This document shows, piece after piece, positions 1 to 7,592 of a DNA stretch of 11,366 bases. A program made the translations under genes and the position numbers. Origin of the DNA: JAPHSX01 sp050298555 (lineage in GTDB: Bacteria > Pseudomonadota > Gammaproteobacteria > Thiohalomonadales > Thiohalomonadaceae); NCBI GenBank assembly GCA_050298555.1, contig JBNKUL010000020.1, positions 1 to 11,366 on the forward strand, read 5' to 3'. Each line of letters opens with the position of its first letter. Position 1 is the first letter of the stretch. The notes under the pieces were generated by a model. It searched no databases, was not told the origin of the DNA, and was given only the letters and a program-made list of their open reading frames with translations.

Positions 1-545
1 GATCGGTACAACTCGATTTCGGTGCCTTCGCCAAGGGCGTCGCGGTGGATCAGGCGATCGACATTTTGCGCAGCCACGGTATCGAGAACGCCATCGTTAA
101 CGGCGGCGGCGACCTGCGAGCCATCGGCAGCAAAGGGGGCAAACCCTGGCGGGTCGGCATCCGCCACCCCCAGGGCAAGGGCGTACTCGCCGCGGTCGAG
201 GTAGTGGGGGACGAAAGCGTCTTCACCTCCGGCAACTACGAGCGCTACCGGGAACATGAGGGCGTTCGCTACGCCCATATCCTCGACCCGCGCAGCGGCA
301 TGCCGGTCGACGGCATCACCTCGGTGACCGTGATCCATAAAAATGGCGGTGTCGCCGATGCGGCCGCCACGGCACTGGTGGTGGCCGGGGTAGAGGCGTG
401 GCCACGCATCGCCCGGCAGATGGGGATCGAGTACGCCATGCTGGTCGACGATGGCGGCACCGTCTACATGAGCCCGGCGATGCAGCAACGTATCGAATTT
501 ACCGGCGAGCGACCGGCGCAGATTGTTGTCACGCCGTTGCACTGA
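1..545 (+). CDS. apbE: FAD:protein FMN transferase (ApbE), C-terminal part
   Basis: Partial gene cut by the left edge; the first complete codon is at base 3 and about 180 residues remain of a family usually near 330-350. ApbE transfers FMN from FAD to a threonine of target flavoproteins, classically NqrB/NqrC or RnfG/RnfD, on the periplasmic side of the inner membrane in Gram-negatives. The visible part starts in the conserved segment LDFGAFAKGVAVDQA, continues through a SGNYERYRE segment and HILDPRSGMPVDG (family motif H-I-x-D-P-x-T/S-G-x-P), and then ADAAATAL, which matches the Mg2+-binding D-A-x-x-T-A motif. It ends normally at a TGA. The N-terminal signal or lipobox region lies outside the window. 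The next gene starts about 36 bases downstream. In many proteobacteria apbE sits at the end of an nqr or rnf cluster, so such genes may lie just upstream; this cannot be seen here. Confidence 0.93.
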   Translation, partial: SVQLDFGAFAKGVAVDQAIDILRSHGIENAIVNGGGDLRAIGSKGGKPWRVGIRHPQGKGVLAAVEVVGDESVFTSGNYERYREHEGVRYAHILDPRSGMPVDGITSVTVIHKNGGVADAAATALVVAGVEAWPRIARQMGIEYAMLVDDGGTVYMSPAMQQRIEFTGERPAQIVVTPLH

Positions 546-581
546 TATCGTAAATCGAACAATAACAACGGAGAGAGCAGA

Positions 582-2021
582 GTGGTCGATAGACGCAGAG
601 AGAGCATGTCCTTCCTCGAGGGGGTCGAGCACATGGTTGACCGTGCCACCCTGGCAGCCGGGCTGGACACCAGCACCGCCAACGTGATCAAGGAGGGCAG
701 CGCGGTCATTCAGCTCAAATTCCCGGTACGGCTGCACAAAGGGATCAAGGTCTTTACCGGCTGGTGGTCGGTACACAGCGCCCACCGCCTGCCCGCCAAG
801 GGCGGCCTGCGCTTTGCCCCCCACGTCAACCAGGCCGAAACCGAGGCACTCTCCGCGCTAATGAGCTTCAAGTGCGCCCTGGCCGACATCCCCTTCGGTG
901 GCGCCAAGGGTGGCCTGATGGTCGACCCCTCCAAATACAGCGTCGATGAGATGCGCAACATCACCCGCCAGTTCGCCCTGGAGCTGGCGGGACGCGGCTT
1001 CCTCAACCCGGCCACCAACGTGCCGGCCCCCGACATGGGCACCTCGGCCCGCGAGATGACCTGGATCGCCGACGCCTACAAGAGCCTCTTTCCCGAAGAT
1101 GTGAACCACGACGCCTGTGTCACCGGTAAACCGATCAATCGCGGCGGCATCCCCGGCCGTACCGAGGCCACCGGTAAGGGGGTGCAGTACGCGATTCAGG
1201 AGTTCTTCCGCCACCGTGAAGAACTGGAGCGGGCCGGGCTAGAGGATGGCCTGGAGGGCCAGCGTGTGATCATCCAGGGGCTGGGTAACGTCGGTTACCA
1301 CACCGCCAAGTTCCTCGCCGAAGAGGACAAGGTCAAGATAATCGCCATCATCGAGCGTGACGGTGCCATTATCAATACCGAGGAGGGGCTGAACGTACAC
1401 GACGTACGCCAGCACCTGGCCGAAACCGGTGGGGTGAGGGATTTTGCCTGCGGCGACTACAACCCCGACGGTGACGAGGTGTTGACCATGGAGTGCGACA
1501 TCCTCATCCCCGCGGCCCTGGAGTCGCAGATCCACGCTAAGAACGCGATGCAAATCCAGACCAAGCTGATCGTCGAGGCGGCCAACGGCGCGGTCACCTA
1601 CGAGGCAGACGAGATCCTGCGCAAGCGCGGCATCATCATGCTGCCCGATCTATGGGTCAACGCCGGCGGTGTGACCGTCTCCTACTTCGAGTGGACCCGC
1701 AACATCTCCCACATGCGCTTCGGTCGCCTGCAGCGGCGCATCGACGAGTCGCGCGGCACCTGCTACGCCACCGCCCTGGAGGAGATGACGAAGAAGGAGT
1801 TGCCCACCAAGCTGCGCACTGAGATCGTGCGAGGCTCCAGCGAGCTCGATCTGGTGCGCTCCGGCCTGGATGACACCATGCGCACCGCCTTCGCCGATAT
1901 CCGCGAAGAGATGAAGCGCAACCCGGAGATCAGGGACTACCGTACCGCCGCCTTCGTCATCGCCATTAAGAAACTGGCCCAGTCCTACTTCGACCTGGGA
2001 CTGGCCGACAGCGGCGAGTAA
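582..2021 (+). CDS. gdhA: Glutamate dehydrogenase (ELFV family)
   Basis: Catalyses reversible oxidative deamination of glutamate to 2-oxoglutarate and ammonia with NAD(P); cytoplasmic. Active-site residues are present in order: K73 in KGGLRF (side-chain gamma-carboxylate contact), K97 in SFKCAL (alpha-carboxylate), K109 in FGGAKGG (catalytic), D151 in PAPDMGT, and S367 in NAGGVTVS (second gamma-carboxylate contact). Together K73 and S367 argue for glutamate as substrate. The Rossmann motif GLGNVG is at 233-238. Cofactor choice cannot be settled by eye. The length of 479 exceeds the usual 420-450, with extra sequence after about residue 375 carrying charged segments. Start: GTG at 582 has GGAG eight bases upstream; an in-frame ATG at 606 giving MSFLEGVEHMVDR is a plausible alternative, since that segment resembles normal family N-termini. 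The stop is four bases before the transporter gene, so the two are probably co-transcribed and translationally coupled. Confidence 0.93.
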   Translation: MVDRRRESMSFLEGVEHMVDRATLAAGLDTSTANVIKEGSAVIQLKFPVRLHKGIKVFTGWWSVHSAHRLPAKGGLRFAPHVNQAETEALSALMSFKCALADIPFGGAKGGLMVDPSKYSVDEMRNITRQFALELAGRGFLNPATNVPAPDMGTSAREMTWIADAYKSLFPEDVNHDACVTGKPINRGGIPGRTEATGKGVQYAIQEFFRHREELERAGLEDGLEGQRVIIQGLGNVGYHTAKFLAEEDKVKIIAIIERDGAIINTEEGLNVHDVRQHLAETGGVRDFACGDYNPDGDEVLTMECDILIPAALESQIHAKNAMQIQTKLIVEAANGAVTYEADEILRKRGIIMLPDLWVNAGGVTVSYFEWTRNISHMRFGRLQRRIDESRGTCYATALEEMTKKELPTKLRTEIVRGSSELDLVRSGLDDTMRTAFADIREEMKRNPEIRDYRTAAFVIAIKKLAQSYFDLGLADSGE

Positions 2022-2025
2022 GCCG

Positions 2026-3432
2026 ATGCGTCAACGTATCGGGCTCTGGTTGGGGCCGCTGCTGTTCGCCCTGATGTTGTGGCTGCCAGCGCCCGAGGCG
2101 ATGGGGCCACCAGCGCAGCGCCTCGCCGCCGTTACCCTGCTAATGGCCGCCTGGTGGATCAGCGAGGCCATTCCCATCGCCGCCACTGCGCTGCTGCCCA
2201 TCGTGCTATTTCCGCTGCTCGGTATCCTGCCGCTGGCCAAGACCACCAGCGCCTACGCCAACCCGATGATCTACCTCTTCCTCGGCGGTTTTCTCATCGC
2301 CATGGCGATGCAAAAGTGGGCACTGCACAAACGCATCGCCCTGCAGACCATCACCCTGGTGGGCAGCTCACCGCGACGCATCATCCTCGGCTTCATGCTG
2401 GCCACCGCCTTCCTCTCGATGTGGATCAGCAACACCGCCACCACCATGATGATGCTGCCCATCGCCCTGGCGGTGATCGCCCACCGCGAGGCGCACAGTG
2501 AAGAACCCAGTTTCTCCACCGCACTGATGCTGGGCATCGCCTATTCTGCCTCCATCGGCGGCGTCGCCACCCTCATCGGCACCCCACCCAATGCCATCCT
2601 CGCCGGCATCCTGCAGCAACAGAGTGGCATTACCCTCGGCTTCGCCCAGTGGCTGCTGTTCGCCGCACCACTGGCGGTGGTAATGCTGCTCATCGCCTGG
2701 GGCTATCTCACACGAATCGTCTACCAGGGGAACGGTGAGGCCGCACGGGGAGACCGCCAGATGATCCGCCAGCAACTGCAACAGCTAGGCCCCATGAGTT
2801 ACGAGGAGCGTCGCGTACTGCTGGTGTTCCTGGTGGTGGCCGGGGCCTGGATCCTGCGCGGCCTGCTCGATATTGCCTGGCTGAAGGGGATGGGGGATGC
2901 CGGTATCGCCATCGGTGGTGCACTGCTGCTATTCCTGCTACCCGCCGCATCAGGTGGCGGGGCGCGGCTGCTCGACTGGCAGAGCGCGGTGAAACTGCCG
3001 TGGGAGATCCTCATCCTCTTTGGCGGCGGCTTTACCCTGGCCTCCGGCTTCGTCCACAGCGGTCTCACCGAGTGGCTGGTATCTCAGTTGGGGATGCTGC
3101 AGGGAATGCCGAGCTGGCTCCTTGTCTCGGCCATCGTACTGATGATTATCTTTCTCACCGAGGTCACCTCCAACACCGCCACCGCCACCATCGTGCTGCC
3201 ACTGCTGGGGGCGCTGGCCGCTGCGATGGGGGTAGCGCCAACGCTGCTGATGGTCCCCGCGGCCATCGCCGCCTCCTATGCCTTTATGCTGCCGGTGGCG
3301 ACCCCGCCCAACGCCATCGTCTTCGGCGGCGGCCACGTCACCATCCCGCAGATGGCACGGGCGGGGATCTGGATGAACCTTATCGCCACGGTATTGATCA
3401 GTCTCTTTGTCCTGCAGTTTTCCGTGTTTTGA
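2026..3432 (+). CDS. DASS/SLC13-family sodium-coupled dicarboxylate or anion symporter
   Basis: A 468-residue polytopic inner-membrane protein of the divalent anion:sodium symporter family, which imports C4-dicarboxylates, citrate, 2-oxoglutarate or sulfate. Both family-defining SNT motifs are present, SNTATT at 135-140 and SNTATA at 382-387, each followed by a TPPNA motif (GTPPNA at 185-190, TPPNA at 426-430). The two-fold repeat of SNT plus TPPNA is the signature of the inverted-repeat fold that forms the sodium and substrate sites. Length matches the family norm of about 450-500. The start ATG is four bases after the glutamate dehydrogenase stop, with only a weak ribosome site, consistent with translational coupling. 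The pairing suggests a carboxylate related to glutamate or 2-oxoglutarate metabolism as substrate, but the exact anion cannot be read from the sequence. Confidence 0.92.
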   Translation: MRQRIGLWLGPLLFALMLWLPAPEAMGPPAQRLAAVTLLMAAWWISEAIPIAATALLPIVLFPLLGILPLAKTTSAYANPMIYLFLGGFLIAMAMQKWALHKRIALQTITLVGSSPRRIILGFMLATAFLSMWISNTATTMMMLPIALAVIAHREAHSEEPSFSTALMLGIAYSASIGGVATLIGTPPNAILAGILQQQSGITLGFAQWLLFAAPLAVVMLLIAWGYLTRIVYQGNGEAARGDRQMIRQQLQQLGPMSYEERRVLLVFLVVAGAWILRGLLDIAWLKGMGDAGIAIGGALLLFLLPAASGGGARLLDWQSAVKLPWEILILFGGGFTLASGFVHSGLTEWLVSQLGMLQGMPSWLLVSAIVLMIIFLTEVTSNTATATIVLPLLGALAAAMGVAPTLLMVPAAIAASYAFMLPVATPPNAIVFGGGHVTIPQMARAGIWMNLIATVLISLFVLQFSVF

Positions 3433-3441
3433 CTGGGCACC

Positions 3442-3447
3442 TATAAT
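3442..3447 (+). promoter_or_regulatory. Possible sigma-70 -10 box
   Basis: A perfect TATAAT hexamer lies in the 49-base gap between the transporter stop and the DUF748 gene, 34 bases before that gene's ATG. No convincing -35 hexamer is seen 16-18 bases upstream (the position reads TTTCCG), so this is a weak candidate. If real, it would make the envelope-protein gene a separate transcription unit from gdhA and the transporter. AGGAG at 3466-3470 is the likely ribosome site for the downstream ATG at 3482. Confidence 0.25.
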
Positions 3448-3481
3448 TCAAGGACAGCATTAGCCAGGAGAGCAAAGCCGA

Positions 3482-5698
3482 ATGCGCCCCCTTATTACTC
3501 CCATCAATCTTCAGCATCGCCTGTGGAGGCGGGCACTCCTGGCCTCCCTGACAGGGGGGCTGCTGTTGCTGCTGCTACTGCCTACGCTGCTGACACTGGC
3601 CCTGCAGTACCAGCTGCCACGGATGGGACTGGGGCGGGTGGAGATCGGCAATATCGACATTAACCCATTCCGCGGCAAACTGACGTTAGAGGAGGTCTCC
3701 CTCTACCGTGCCGCGGCACAGCGTCTGCACCTGAAACAGCTGAAGGTCGACCTGGCGATGTTGTCGCTAATGGAGCAGCGGCTGCATATCCAGTCACTCA
3801 GCCTGGACGGACTGACATTAACGGTGGAGCAGCAGGACAGCCAACAACCGCTCACCGTCGCCGGTATTCCGCTTCCACTGGGCCAGACAGAAGCGGCACC
3901 GGCAGCCCCATCGCCCTGGGGTTTCGGAATCGACGACCTGGAGCTCCGCAACAGCGCGGTTCAGCTGATCCACCCGCAACTCACCGACACCCTGCGTATC
4001 GAACAGCTCTCCGTCGGCCCCCTCGCGATGTGGCGCCCGGAGTACGTGACACCGCTCAGACTCAAATTACAGCTTGATACAGCGTCACTGGATATAAAGG
4101 CAAAGAGCTCCCCCTTTGCCGAGGCGCCGCACCATCGTGCGGAGCTCGTTCTCTCATCCCTGCAGCTGGCGAACTTCGCCGAGCTGGCAAAGCCCACGCT
4201 GGCCCGATTGCAGGGTTCGCTCTCAAGCCGTATGCAACTCGATGTTAGCCAGGACCATGGGCGGCTTGCGCTCAAGCAGCAGGGCAGTCTTTCGCTTGGC
4301 GAGCTGGCCCTACAGTATGGCGACAATGCCCTGTCGCAGCAGAAACTGGAATGGAGCGGCAGCATTGCAGTGGAGGACCTTAATGCGCTCGAGACACTGG
4401 CGGTAAAGGGTGATCTGAAACTGTCAGGCACCAAATCAGCGGCACTCTCTCTGCAGGGGCTCTCCCTTAACGGCATCACGCTGCAAGGTAGGAACAGTCT
4501 TAAACTCACTGAGGTCGTGGTGGATGGGCTCTCCGCTAGCGCGCAACGCAGCAGCAGCGGCGTGGCGCTGGTCGGTATACCTGCATCCAGGGGCGAAACA
4601 AGGAACGAGAAAAAGGGAACCACTGACAAACAAGAACAGTCGCAGCCGCCATTTAATTTCCATATCGGACGCATCCGCCTGCAGGGCAATAACCGTCTCG
4701 CCTTTAGCGACAGCTCGGTAAAACCCAGCTTCAGCCAAAGCCTCACCGTTACCGAGGCGGAACTTGCACCGCTGGACAGCAGTCAGCCGCAACAACTCAG
4801 CCGCCTGATGCTAAAGGCCAAAGATGACAAATACACCCGTCTCCAGGTGGAAGGGGAGCTAAAGCCCCTGTCATCGCAACCGGCGCTCAATCTTAAGGCA
4901 AAACTGAGCGACTACGACATGCCGCCCGCCACCCCCTACCTGGCCCAGCTGCTCGGCTACCGCATCACCACCGGTCAACTCGACAGCGACGTCACACTGC
5001 AGATTGATAACAACCAAATGAAGGGTGAAGTGGTGCTGCAGATGAACCAGCTGAAGCTCGAGGCAGAGGACCCGCAACGCATTAAGGAGTCTCAGGAGCA
5101 GCTAACGCTGCCGCTCAATACCGCGCTGACCCTGCTGCGCGACAAGGACGACAACATCAAACTCAAGGTACCGATCAGCGGCCGCCTGGATGATCCTCAA
5201 TTCGATATCAACGACATCATCAATACCGCGCTGGGCAAGTCGATTAAGTTGGCCTCGGTCAGCTACCTGAAATTGTTGCTGCAGCCCTATAGCACGCTAA
5301 TCACCGTTGCCAAGATGGCAGGGGAGGCCGCAAGCAGCGTGCAACTCGATCCGGTTCTGTTCGCCCCGGGCAGCAGCGAGCTGAGCGGCGATGCAGTCGC
5401 CTACGTGGAAAAGCTGAGCAAGCTGACCGAGAAGAAGGGGATCAATCTCCGCCTCTGCGGTTTCGCCACCCAGTCCGACCTGGAGGCGATAAACAAGGAG
5501 AAGAAGAAAAAGGAGGAGCCGCAAACCATACCACCTGAAGGCCATCCCCAACTTGAGGCGTTGGCACGGGAGCGGGCGGAGACGATTAAAGCAGAACTGG
5601 TCGAAAAGTACGGCGCCTCGCCCAAACAGCTGTTCATCTGCCACCCGGAACTCGACCGCAATGCCGAGGCTGGCGCAAGGGTGGAACTTGGTCTTTAA
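3482..5698 (+). CDS. DUF748/AsmA-like envelope protein with OmpA-like C-terminal domain
   Basis: A 738-residue protein with one N-terminal membrane segment at about residues 19-42, preceded by Arg and followed by a long, presumably periplasmic, beta-rich region. The early segment GNIDINPFRGKLTLEEVSLY is typical of AsmA/DUF748 proteins, relatives of TamB that are thought to bridge inner and outer membranes and carry lipids. A low-complexity polar linker near residues 370-388 separates two DUF748-like halves; the second begins at PPFNFHIGRIRL (from 389). The segment PISGRLDDPQFDINDII (DDPQFD at 570-575) is a hallmark of this family. The C-terminus from about 618 resembles an OmpA-like domain, with LFAPGSSELS followed by a later LARERAETIKAEL helix, interrupted by a lysine-rich stretch at 671-679. 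Length is normal for the shorter members. The specific role is not known; function is by family inference only. Confidence 0.85.
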   Translation: MRPLITPINLQHRLWRRALLASLTGGLLLLLLLPTLLTLALQYQLPRMGLGRVEIGNIDINPFRGKLTLEEVSLYRAAAQRLHLKQLKVDLAMLSLMEQRLHIQSLSLDGLTLTVEQQDSQQPLTVAGIPLPLGQTEAAPAAPSPWGFGIDDLELRNSAVQLIHPQLTDTLRIEQLSVGPLAMWRPEYVTPLRLKLQLDTASLDIKAKSSPFAEAPHHRAELVLSSLQLANFAELAKPTLARLQGSLSSRMQLDVSQDHGRLALKQQGSLSLGELALQYGDNALSQQKLEWSGSIAVEDLNALETLAVKGDLKLSGTKSAALSLQGLSLNGITLQGRNSLKLTEVVVDGLSASAQRSSSGVALVGIPASRGETRNEKKGTTDKQEQSQPPFNFHIGRIRLQGNNRLAFSDSSVKPSFSQSLTVTEAELAPLDSSQPQQLSRLMLKAKDDKYTRLQVEGELKPLSSQPALNLKAKLSDYDMPPATPYLAQLLGYRITTGQLDSDVTLQIDNNQMKGEVVLQMNQLKLEAEDPQRIKESQEQLTLPLNTALTLLRDKDDNIKLKVPISGRLDDPQFDINDIINTALGKSIKLASVSYLKLLLQPYSTLITVAKMAGEAASSVQLDPVLFAPGSSELSGDAVAYVEKLSKLTEKKGINLRLCGFATQSDLEAINKEKKKKEEPQTIPPEGHPQLEALARERAETIKAELVEKYGASPKQLFICHPELDRNAEAGARVELGL

Positions 5699-5734
5699 TT
5701 CAGCGTGAAATTGGCTCTGTCATGACATTAGTAT

Positions 5735-5739
5735 GGAGG
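5735..5739 (+). promoter_or_regulatory. Ribosome binding site that sets the hsp20 start
   Basis: GGAGG lies six bases before the GTG at 5746, an ideal spacing. The in-frame ATG at 5722 lies upstream of this site and has no recognisable ribosome site of its own, so the GTG is preferred as the start of the small heat-shock gene. Confidence 0.75.
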
Positions 5740-5745
5740 TTACCC

Positions 5746-6255
5746 GTGGCCGATAAATCCGAAGAGAAAAAACGCGATAAAGAGGAGAGCGCCGTACCGG
5801 TAGAGAAGGAGGTGGCAACGCGCATGTTGAACCCGCTTGAAGAGATGGACCGCATGTTCGACACCCTTTTCCCGCGCCGTTGGATGCAACCGATGCGCTG
5901 GGACATCCCGCATTGGCCGGAGCTGGCTGAACTGAAGGCGCCCAAGGTGGACATCATCGACCGCGAGACCGAGATCGTGGTCAAGGCGGAACTGCCAGGG
6001 GTCGCCAAGGAGGATATCGACCTTTCCATCACCGACAACACCGTCACCATCAAGGGCAGCACCAGCCACGAGGAGAAGGAGGAGCAGGGCAACTACTACC
6101 GCTGCGAGATCAGCCGCGGCAGTTTTAGCCGCACCGTGGCCCTGCCATCGGACGTAAACGCGGACGGCGCCAAGGCCTCCTTTAACGACGGTATCCTGCA
6201 ACTGACCATCCCCAAAGAGGCGAAGTCGCACCGCCGTAAGATCACCGTCGACTAA
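5746..6255 (+). CDS. hsp20: Hsp20/alpha-crystallin family small heat-shock protein
   Basis: An ATP-independent holdase chaperone that binds unfolding proteins in the cytoplasm and hands them to DnaK/ClpB. With the GTG start it has 169 residues, typical for the family. A charged Lys/Glu-rich N-terminus (about 1-25) precedes an aromatic-rich segment with RRWMQPMRWDIPHW. The alpha-crystallin domain covers about 65-157: ELPGVAKEDIDLSI, GSFSRTVALPSDV, and the signature ASFNDGILQLTIPK at 144-157 (A-x-x-x-D/N-G-I/V-L). The C-terminus KITVD holds an I-x-V motif (I166, V168) that docks neighbouring subunits in oligomers. An ATG eight codons upstream (5722) would give 177 residues but lacks a ribosome site. 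The gap of 47 bases to the DUF748 gene shows no clear sigma-32 promoter, so it may be read through from upstream. Confidence 0.93.
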   Translation: MADKSEEKKRDKEESAVPVEKEVATRMLNPLEEMDRMFDTLFPRRWMQPMRWDIPHWPELAELKAPKVDIIDRETEIVVKAELPGVAKEDIDLSITDNTVTIKGSTSHEEKEEQGNYYRCEISRGSFSRTVALPSDVNADGAKASFNDGILQLTIPKEAKSHRRKITVD

Positions 6256-6264
6256 CGCCACCCG

Positions 6265-6287
6265 GCGGACGTCATCACGGCGTCCGC
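6265..6287. terminator. Hairpin between convergent genes, possible bidirectional terminator
   Basis: GCGGACG at 6265-6271 is complementary to CGTCCGC at 6281-6287, giving a seven-pair GC-rich stem with a nine-base loop, in the 33-base gap between the stops of hsp20 and the threonine ammonia-lyase gene. The position between convergent genes suits a terminator. Neither side has a clear run of T, so it is not a textbook intrinsic terminator. Confidence 0.35.
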
Positions 6288-6288
6288 G

Positions 6289-7494
6289 CTACGGCTTTAA
6301 CTTAAAACCCTCGTCAATCAGCCGCTTTCTAATCGCATCACTGTGCTCGTGACCGCGGGTCTGCAACAGCAGTTCCACCTCGGTCTCCTCCAGCGCCACC
6401 TCCGAAGCGGAGCGGTTCTGTGAGATCTGCTCGAGGTTGGCCCCCAGCTCGGCGGTGATCGCCGTCAGCGCGGCGATACTGGCCGGTTTGTCCGCCACCG
6501 CCACCTTCAGCAGGGTCAGGCGACCATCCTGCTCCAGGCCCCGTTCGACGATGTGGGAAAGACGGGTCATATCGATATTGCCGCCGCTGATCACGGCAAC
6601 CACCTTCTTGCCTTCAATGTTGGGAATATGGCGGTGCAACAGTGCGGCAAAAGCTGCGACACCGGCCCCCTCAGCCAGGCTCTTCTCCCGCTCCAGCAGG
6701 GTCATGATGGCCGCAGCGATCTCTTCCTCACTAACAGTGACGATCTCCGCCACTTCACGCTGCACCACCGGCAACGTCTGCTCTCCCACCTGGGCCACAC
6801 AGATGCCGTCAGCGATGGTGTTGGCCATCGGCAGACGCCGGACGCTACCAGCGGCAACGCTCTGCTTCATCGCCGCCATACGTTCGGCCTCGGCACCGAT
6901 GATTCGGACCCCGTCGTTTTGTGAGTGAATCGCCGTGGCGATACCGGCGATGAGGCCACCACCGCCGATGGGCACCACCACCATATCCATATCGGGCAAC
7001 TGCTCCAACAGCTCCAGGCCAATGGTCCCCTGACCGGCAATCACCGCCTCATCGTCAAAGGCGTGGATCAGGCAGTAGCCGTGCTGTTGCTGCAGCTCAC
7101 ACGCCTTCTCGTAGGCGTCGTCGTAGCCGCTGCCGTGCAGCACGATCTCCGCCCCCAGCTCGCGGGTGCCGCGGATCTTGGAGAGCGGAGTGGTCTCGGG
7201 CATTACGATAATTGCCTTTAGCCCCAGCAGGCGGGCGGCATGGGCGACCCCCTGGGCATGGTTACCGGCGGAGGCGGCAATGACTCCGGCGGCCTTCTCC
7301 TCACGGCTCAGGGTAAGGAGCTTGTTGAGTGCCCCTCGGTCCTTGAACGATCCGGTCATCTGCAGGTTTTCTAACTTAAGATAAAGCTCACAGCCGCAGA
7401 GTCGGCTCAGGGTCTCGGAGTGGGCGCAGGGGGAGTAGTAAGTCTGTCCCTTTATCCGCTCCCTTGCCGCCTTAATCGTCTCAATGCCTATCAT
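6289..7494 (-). CDS. ilvA: Threonine ammonia-lyase with C-terminal ACT domain
   Basis: A PLP-dependent cytoplasmic enzyme that converts threonine to 2-oxobutyrate and ammonia, the entry to isoleucine synthesis or to propionyl-CoA formation. The PLP-binding lysine is K51 in TGSFKDRGA; SAGNHAQG at 75-82 and the phosphate-binding GGGG at 177-180 in VPIGGGGLIAG follow, with SGGN at 303-306. A single ACT regulatory domain occupies about 326-401, so this is the medium-length, one-ACT form of 401 residues rather than the roughly 510-residue two-ACT form of E. coli IlvA or the ACT-less TdcB. The start ATG has GGAGGG four bases upstream (plus-strand 7499-7504). It converges on hsp20 and is divergent from the dehydrogenase-oxidoreductase operon, whose product could consume its 2-oxobutyrate. 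Serine is a common alternative substrate. Whether the role is biosynthetic or catabolic cannot be decided from sequence. Confidence 0.92.
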   Translation of the reverse strand: MIGIETIKAARERIKGQTYYSPCAHSETLSRLCGCELYLKLENLQMTGSFKDRGALNKLLTLSREEKAAGVIAASAGNHAQGVAHAARLLGLKAIIVMPETTPLSKIRGTRELGAEIVLHGSGYDDAYEKACELQQQHGYCLIHAFDDEAVIAGQGTIGLELLEQLPDMDMVVVPIGGGGLIAGIATAIHSQNDGVRIIGAEAERMAAMKQSVAAGSVRRLPMANTIADGICVAQVGEQTLPVVQREVAEIVTVSEEEIAAAIMTLLEREKSLAEGAGVAAFAALLHRHIPNIEGKKVVAVISGGNIDMTRLSHIVERGLEQDGRLTLLKVAVADKPASIAALTAITAELGANLEQISQNRSASEVALEETEVELLLQTRGHEHSDAIRKRLIDEGFKLKP

Positions 7495-7592
7495 TTTTCC
7501 CTCCGTTATCCAGCAATGCCTACATCCTATACTACATTTTATGGAGTAGCCTTTAGGGCGCGTATAAGTTGTGAATAACGCTGGAGTTTTAA
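7495..7592. promoter_or_regulatory. Divergent promoter region between ilvA and the amino-acid dehydrogenase operon
   Basis: The 98-base gap between two divergent start codons must hold or overlap promoters for both units. It is visibly more AT-rich than the flanking genes. Weak -10-like boxes can be seen on both strands, such as TATAAG at 7563-7568 on plus and TAAAAT on minus (reverse complement of plus 7536-7541), but none has a good -35 partner. CGTTAT at 7504-7509 and ATAACG at 7575-7580 form a perfect inverted repeat placed next to the two ribosome sites. GGAG at 7583-7586 serves the forward gene. Confidence 0.55.

Noticed and set aside
3961..4746. A 261-codon minus-strand open frame inside the DUF748 gene
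   Set aside because: Ser/Cys/Arg-rich translation without recognisable motifs, fully within a supported gene.
5722..5745. ATG start for hsp20 eight codons upstream
   Set aside because: No ribosome site precedes it, while GGAGG sits at ideal spacing before the GTG at 5746.
5735..5745. Possible RNA thermometer hairpin (GG-TTA-CC) over the hsp20 ribosome site
   Set aside because: Only two base pairs around a three-base loop; no FourU or ROSE-like structure could be drawn in the 47-base leader.
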